From NCBI GenBank assembly GCA_028691595.1, contig JAQUZA010000076.1:1-10918 (forward strand): DNA of 10,918 bases, read 5' to 3'. How positions within the stretch are numbered: the first letter of the stretch is position 1; each line of letters opens with the position of its first letter. The DNA comes from Candidatus Rifleibacteriota bacterium (GTDB taxonomy: Bacteria > Muiribacteriota > Ozemobacteria > Ozemobacterales > Ozemobacteraceae). Below the pieces are notes generated by a model, which ran no database searches, had not been told where the DNA came from, and saw nothing but the letters and a program-made list of their open reading frames with translations. The position numbers were made by a program, and so were the translations under genes. This document shows, one piece after another, positions 7,620-10,918 of the stretch.

Positions 7620-8468
7620 TCAGTGTTCAGCTTCCTCGTTCTGCTCGGCTTTCCTCCAGGTTACCGGTTTAATCTCGTCGACCGCAAAACCATTCTCGGC
7701 AATAAGCTTTTCAAGCTCTGCTATTCGTTTTTCTGAGGCCGGGTGGGTCGATAGGTAATGAACTAGACCTGGTAAGGTTTCTTTGGCTGCCAGACGCTTG
7801 AAAAATTCAGTTGCTCCGCCCGCATGCCCGTATTTTTTTACCAGCAGTTGCAGAGCAAAGGCATCGGCAGCGTATTCCTGGTTGCGTGAATAGTTATTCT
7901 GCAGAATACCAGACGAATTCATCAAAGCTTTTGTCGCAGAGCTATCACCCAGAAAGAGGTTGGCGACAATGAAAAACAAAAAGCTCCGCCCAAGCCCGCG
8001 TAAATGGTCGCGGTTTTTAAAATGCCCGAGTTCGTGAGCAAGAACCATTGCCAGCTCATTTTCGGAAGCAACCTGGTTGAGGAGCTCTGAATAAACAACA
8101 ATATGGCCACCCGGGAGCGCCAGGGCGTTTATTTCCTTGTTCTCAAAAACTCCGACTTTAAATTTTCGCCCGCTCTTGTCAATAAGACTGGCAAGCGAAT
8201 CGAGCAATTTCTGAATTTCTTCAACCTTGTAAAAACCGGCTCTCTTGTGACTAGAGGTAACCTCTTTCATAATGGGGCCTGCTAGAGAGTCTTCCCAGGC
8301 GGGCGGTATATAAGGAACCGCAAAGTCAACCATCAGTCCCAGGGCAATGTAGGCTCCAAAAATCAGGAGAACGACCTGAAAAATTACCCGTAACCCGGCA
8401 GAAAAACTTGAATAAGGCGAAACATTTTCGTTTTCATCGTCTTCGATCGGGGTGGGAACATATTTCAT
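7620..8468 (-). CDS. Membrane-anchored M48-family zinc metalloprotease
   Basis: This is a 282-residue peptidase of the M48 (HtpX/Ste24/LoiP-like) superfamily. The zinc site is HELGH at 145-149 (H145, E146 catalytic, H149), with the third ligand E198 in EYAADAFAL, the family's ExxxD pattern. A second family mark is STHPASEKRIAEL at 240-252. The N-terminus is acidic (EDDENEN), then one membrane helix at about 28-47; a second hydrophobic stretch lies at 162-174 between the metal ligands. There is no signal peptidase II lipobox. It is the last gene of a three-gene unit, 9 nt after the membrane YbjQ protein, with only a weak AGAAG site, so translational coupling is likely. In the family such enzymes degrade misfolded or membrane/envelope proteins; the target here is unknown, and topology (which side the active site faces) is uncertain. 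Confidence 0.93.
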   Translation of the reverse strand: MKYVPTPIEDDENENVSPYSSFSAGLRVIFQVVLLIFGAYIALGLMVDFAVPYIPPAWEDSLAGPIMKEVTSSHKRAGFYKVEEIQKLLDSLASLIDKSGRKFKVGVFENKEINALALPGGHIVVYSELLNQVASENELAMVLAHELGHFKNRDHLRGLGRSFLFFIVANLFLGDSSATKALMNSSGILQNNYSRNQEYAADAFALQLLVKKYGHAGGATEFFKRLAAKETLPGLVHYLSTHPASEKRIAELEKLIAENGFAVDEIKPVTWRKAEQNEEAEH

Positions 8469-8477
8469 AAGAATCTT

Positions 8478-8963
8478 CTATTTTGAGTAGCGAATAGCGG
8501 TACCGTAAGCAACAACTTCAACTATGCCCATGGGTTCGCCGCCCTTGCTGCTGCCAACACTCATGGTATCCATGCGAAAATTGATAACTTCATCGGCCTG
8601 CATTTTTGCCGCTTTTTCTTTCATGCGCAGAATAGCTTCACGCCTTGCCCGGTCAAGAGGTGCCTCAAAGACCGAGATTCGCCCACCGACAAGGTTGACC
8701 AGTGAAGCAATGTAACGCTTGAAGGGATCTGAACCAATGACAACCTGACCGGTTACCAGCATTAGAGCTTCGACATGCTTTGATTCGTCGAGGGTGTCAG
8801 ATGGAGAAAACGGCAGGTTGTTAAAGCGCGCTTCGCGCTCTTTGATACTTGCAAAGTGCTTGTTTTCATAGTGTTTGCCAACCCGATACCAGAAATAAAG
8901 GGGGCCGGCGGTAAACAGGATAAAAAAGAAGACTGTAATAGCCAGTTCCAGCAGGTTATCCAT
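8478..8963 (-). CDS. Membrane-anchored YbjQ/UPF0145-domain protein
   Basis: The 161 residues comprise one N-terminal membrane helix (about 5-27), a basic stretch (RVGKHYENK) suggesting a cytoplasmic C-terminus, a linker, and a YbjQ-like (heavy-metal-binding domain, UPF0145) fold from about residue 64 to 158. Family features kept are FKRYIASLVNLVGGRISVFE, the helix RARREAILRMKEKA, ADEVINFRMDT and the closing VVAYGTAIRY. It looks like a diverged paralogue of the neighbouring 116-residue protein. Its ATG is 1 nt beyond the stop of that gene, with a GGTGG ribosome binding site inside it. The domain was named for a proposed metal-binding pentamer; no Cys or His cluster is seen here, so metal binding is not supported by the sequence. 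Linkage to an M48 protease suggests a membrane quality-control role, by inference only. Confidence 0.85.
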   Translation of the reverse strand: MDNLLELAITVFFFILFTAGPLYFWYRVGKHYENKHFASIKEREARFNNLPFSPSDTLDESKHVEALMLVTGQVVIGSDPFKRYIASLVNLVGGRISVFEAPLDRARREAILRMKEKAAKMQADEVINFRMDTMSVGSSKGGEPMGIVEVVAYGTAIRYSK

Positions 8964-8964
8964 G

Positions 8965-9315
8965 CTATGCCACCTTTACGGCAGTCCCATAAACGTAAAT
9001 TTCTGCGGCACCCTGAGCCACTGAAGAAGTTGAAAATCTGATATTGATTATGGCATTGGCACCCTTCTTCTTTGCCTGGGCAACCATGCGCTCGGTGGCT
9101 TCCTGGCGCGATTCATTGAGAAGTTCGGTGTAGGTAGTCAATTCACCGCCAAAAAGATTTTTGAGGCCAGCCATAAAATCTTTGCCAACATGCTTGGCGC
9201 GAATGGTTGAACCTGCCACCAGACCGTAGTGCTCAACTATTTCCCGGCCGGGTACGCGATCGATGTTTGTGAGTATGACTCGGCCTGGCAGATCTTTCTG
9301 TTCGAGTTTATCCAT
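8965..9315 (-). CDS. ybjQ: YbjQ/UPF0145 family protein (soluble)
   Basis: This is a 116-residue cytoplasmic protein covering essentially one YbjQ domain (Pfam YbjQ_1, usual length about 105). Clear family signature: KDFMAGLKNLFGGELTTYTE at 45-64, LLNESRQEATERMVAQAKKKGANAIINIRF, and the C-terminal IYVYGTAVKV. Such proteins form pentamers in solved structures; the biological role is not settled. A strong ribosome binding site, AGGGAGGAA at 9321-9329 on the - strand, lies 5 nt before the ATG, making this the leader gene of the unit. The next gene begins 1 nt after its stop. Confidence 0.93.
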   Translation of the reverse strand: MDKLEQKDLPGRVILTNIDRVPGREIVEHYGLVAGSTIRAKHVGKDFMAGLKNLFGGELTTYTELLNESRQEATERMVAQAKKKGANAIINIRFSTSSVAQGAAEIYVYGTAVKVA

Positions 9316-9349
9316 ATAATTTCCTCCCTGGGTTCAATAGAACAGCCTA

Positions 9350-9355
9350 ATTCTA
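9350..9355 (-). promoter_or_regulatory. Possible -10 element of the ybjQ-ybjQ-M48 operon
   Basis: On the - strand TAGAAT (5 of 6 to the -10 consensus) lies about 35 nt before the ybjQ start. The -35 is not clear: GTGAAA fits a 17-nt spacer, while the better TTGTGA would need 19 nt. The 187-nt gap 9316-9502 separates the operon from the queuosine salvage gene and contains no convincing terminator; transcription from upstream may also contribute. Confidence 0.3.
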
Positions 9356-9502
9356 CCTCATTTTCGTCCTGTTTTCACAAAATTATTGATAATGGCAAAA
9401 TGAACCGGGGCCCACTGACTCTCAATCATGGGCTGAGCCGGTCTTCCAGCCAGATATTCGCATTTGCAGGACTCAATACTTAATGTACCTGTCGCAGACA
9501 GC

Positions 9503-10471
9503 TTAATAATAAACACATCGGGTTACATGGGTCGGCGAAACTTTGTATCTGGCATCCAGGCCCCGGTTCCAGAGCAGGTAGTCGAGCCCTTGAGAAGAAA
9601 CTTTGATTCCTCTGCCGGCGTATTCCTGCCGCAGCAGCTCAACGGCGTGCACACCGCAGGCTCTCAATTCTATCTCTTCATCCGAACCTGAAGTTAGTTC
9701 CTGCCCGCTGGCGATTTTGCTTTCAAGTGCGGGCCTCAAAGTCAGGATACCGTCGACTTTCAGCACGTGCGGAACCAGATTGTCGGCAAAAATAGTCAGG
9801 TTGCCAATATCTTCGAATTGGCCGAAACCGCTGCCTTTAAAGGCTATATGCAGGTCAGACGCTGTTGTCTGGGCACGCTTCAACAGGTATACCTCGTCAT
9901 TCTTGTAGGGAAAATGATCGCGATAGAATGGCAGGCGCAAAAGTATCCCGGCAAGCATTTCTGCCGATTTGTCGGCCGCTGCAACAAGTTGCTGGAAGCT
10001 GCCTGAAAACTCATCGCCCAGTAAGCCGCCCAGGTCGTTCAATGCCGAAGCAAAAAGACACATCAGCCGGTAAGCCATAGGGCTTTCGGCGGTCTGGCCA
10101 AAAATCTGGCAGCATGTTTCGGGGCCGATCTTCTGCAGGAATTCTGCTGTATAGCAGCCACGACGCTGAAAATCTTTTTTCAATCTTGAAGCGATTGTAA
10201 AATAACCGTTTTCTAAACCGGGTTCGAGCTGAAGGTCAGTAAACCACCCTGAGCCGAAGTTGATGCAATCAAGTACCATGAAATACGCAAGGGTGGCCTC
10301 GGGGTCTTCGCAGAAGTGGTTTTCTGTGTCCATGACCGGGTTCAAGGCCTTATTCACGGGCAGTTGATCTGCGTAAGAACTCAGCAGGTGTTGGTTTATT
10401 CGCACCGATTCAGCTTTCTGAGCGACTCTTGCGCAGCTTTCTCTTATAGACAAAAAAAGACGGTTTTTCAT
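9503..10471 (-). CDS. qng1: Queuosine salvage protein (Qng1/DUF2419 family, queuosine 5'-phosphate N-glycosidase)
   Basis: The family releases the base queuine from queuosine 5'-monophosphate so that it can be put back into tRNA. The 322 residues match the family along the length: VRINQ near residue 23, INFGSGWFTDL at 70-80, YLLKRAQTTASDLH at 195-208, FADNLVPHVLKVDG at 228-241, SDEEIELRACGVHAVELL at 263-280, DYLLWNRG at 297-304 and a tail HVTRCVYY like the HxTRxxYY end of the family. The start at 10471 is preferred over an in-frame ATG at 10531. It has GGAG at 10478-10481 with good spacing, and the upstream ATG would lie within the -35 element of a good promoter. No tgt, queuine transporter or de novo queuosine (queCDEF) gene is in the window, so the gene stands alone. 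No signal peptide. Confidence 0.9.
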   Translation of the reverse strand: MKNRLFLSIRESCARVAQKAESVRINQHLLSSYADQLPVNKALNPVMDTENHFCEDPEATLAYFMVLDCINFGSGWFTDLQLEPGLENGYFTIASRLKKDFQRRGCYTAEFLQKIGPETCCQIFGQTAESPMAYRLMCLFASALNDLGGLLGDEFSGSFQQLVAAADKSAEMLAGILLRLPFYRDHFPYKNDEVYLLKRAQTTASDLHIAFKGSGFGQFEDIGNLTIFADNLVPHVLKVDGILTLRPALESKIASGQELTSGSDEEIELRACGVHAVELLRQEYAGRGIKVSSQGLDYLLWNRGLDARYKVSPTHVTRCVYY

Positions 10472-10502
10472 GAGGTTCTCCGTAACTCTTGAGATTGAAG
10501 CT

Positions 10503-10531
10503 ATTGTACAATCATATTCCCGCTTCCTCAA
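10503..10531 (-). promoter_or_regulatory. Sigma-70-like promoter for the queuosine salvage gene
   Basis: On the - strand TTGAGG (-35, 10526-10531) is followed by a 17-nt spacer and TACAAT (-10, 10503-10508, 5 of 6 to consensus). Transcription would start near 10496, giving a leader of roughly 25 nt before the ATG at 10471. This supports that start codon. Confidence 0.6.
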
Positions 10532-10629
10532 ACAATTTTAAACAGCGCATTATCTGCTTTTGTTATGCTAATGGCATGGGTTGCCTGTAGGGCCGGTTTT
10601 TGCCCTGCAAAAACTTTTTCGGTGAGAAC

Positions 10630-10638
10630 TGGTATAAT
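10630..10638 (+). promoter_or_regulatory. Extended -10 promoter for the right-edge gene
   Basis: TGGTATAAT at 10630-10638 is a perfect extended -10 (TGn plus TATAAT). At the -35 position there is only A/T-rich sequence with no good hexamer, as often seen with extended -10 promoters. The expected start near 10645 gives a leader of about 29 nt before the ATG at 10674. Confidence 0.6.
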
Positions 10639-10673
10639 TGTCTGCAGATCATGTTTTACCGCGGAGAACGATC

Positions 10674-10918
10674 ATGAAAACAGCATTTGTTTATTTTGTC
10701 CTGTTTTTTGTTCTGACCTTCAACGGCATTCTGGCTGGCGCAACACCCTTTGCCGCCGAACCGGTCAAGGTTAGCGGTTCGGCCTCTTCGGTTTCGCAGG
10801 CACCGGCGAAGGCAGTTATCAAGGCCGATCAAAGCCTGATTAAACTGCGGGCCGGAGGCTATAATATCGCCCATGCGCGTGGCCAGGATTCTGGCGGTCT
10901 GAATGAGGTCGGCAAGCC
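10674..10918 (+). CDS. Signal-peptide protein, unknown function (5' part only)
   Basis: The frame opens with ATG at 10674, 7 nt after GGAG at 10663-10666, and stays open for 81 codons to the right edge. The N-terminus is an export signal: MKTAF, a hydrophobic core to about residue 20, and a possible cleavage after ILA (21) or FAA (28). The mature start is a low-complexity Ser/Ala/Val/Lys stretch (VSGSASSVSQAPAKAV) typical of a flexible linker, then LIKLRAGGYNIAHARGQDSGG. No known domain is recognisable in the visible part. It is divergently transcribed from the queuosine salvage gene. The good promoter and ribosome binding site make the gene very likely; its function cannot be told. Confidence 0.75.
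   Translation, partial: MKTAFVYFVLFFVLTFNGILAGATPFAAEPVKVSGSASSVSQAPAKAVIKADQSLIKLRAGGYNIAHARGQDSGGLNEVGK

Noticed and set aside
10472..10531. 20-residue N-terminal extension of the queuosine salvage protein (ATG at 10531)
   Set aside because: The upstream ATG lies on the -35 element of a good promoter and has no ribosome binding site; the internal ATG at 10471 has both correct spacing and family-like sequence.
10587..10608. Stem-like AGGGC/GCCCT pair upstream of the right-edge gene
   Set aside because: A 5-bp core with one wobble extension and no T-run; could be an operator but evidence is too slight.

Overview
The window reads as chromosomal DNA of a Gram-negative-type bacterium of moderate GC content. 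Coding is dense, mostly with Shine-Dalgarno starts, and several genes are only 1 to 17 nt apart. The phylum cannot be fixed from the sequence. There is no rRNA, tRNA, insertion sequence, CRISPR array, phage gene or integrase. I see no clear sign of recent transfer.

The left part (1-7528) is all on the + strand. It starts with the 3' end of an unrecognised gene, then speD (pyruvoyl-dependent S-adenosylmethionine decarboxylase, the aminopropyl donor step of polyamine synthesis), then a 51-residue one-helix or hairpin membrane protein. A very large membrane-bound hybrid sensor histidine kinase follows (1185 aa: multi-helix membrane domain, extracytoplasmic Cache-like sensor, PAS, HisKA, HATPase, receiver, Hpt). 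After it come a Na+/phosphate cotransporter-family protein with a PhoU-like tail, a TIGR01212 (YhcC-type) radical SAM protein coupled to it by a 2-nt gap, and a 73-residue predicted secreted protein. A strong symmetrical terminator at 7556-7586 closes this block and also serves the converging genes from the right.

The right part (7620-10471) is on the - strand. It holds a tightly packed three-gene operon: a soluble YbjQ/UPF0145 protein, a membrane-anchored YbjQ-domain protein and an M48-family zinc metalloprotease with an N-terminal membrane anchor. Upstream of it is a queuosine salvage protein (Qng1/DUF2419 family) with its own sigma-70-like promoter. A divergent control region (10472-10673) separates it from a + strand gene encoding a signal-peptide protein that runs off the right edge.

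Most genes are recognisable housekeeping, signalling or nutrient-acquisition functions. No obviously new system (defence island, mobile element, biosynthetic cluster) is visible. The parts most worth a second look are the YbjQ-YbjQ-M48 operon, the multi-domain kinase with a degenerate G2 box and no partner regulator in view, the stand-alone queuosine salvage gene, and the small membrane and secreted proteins of unknown role.
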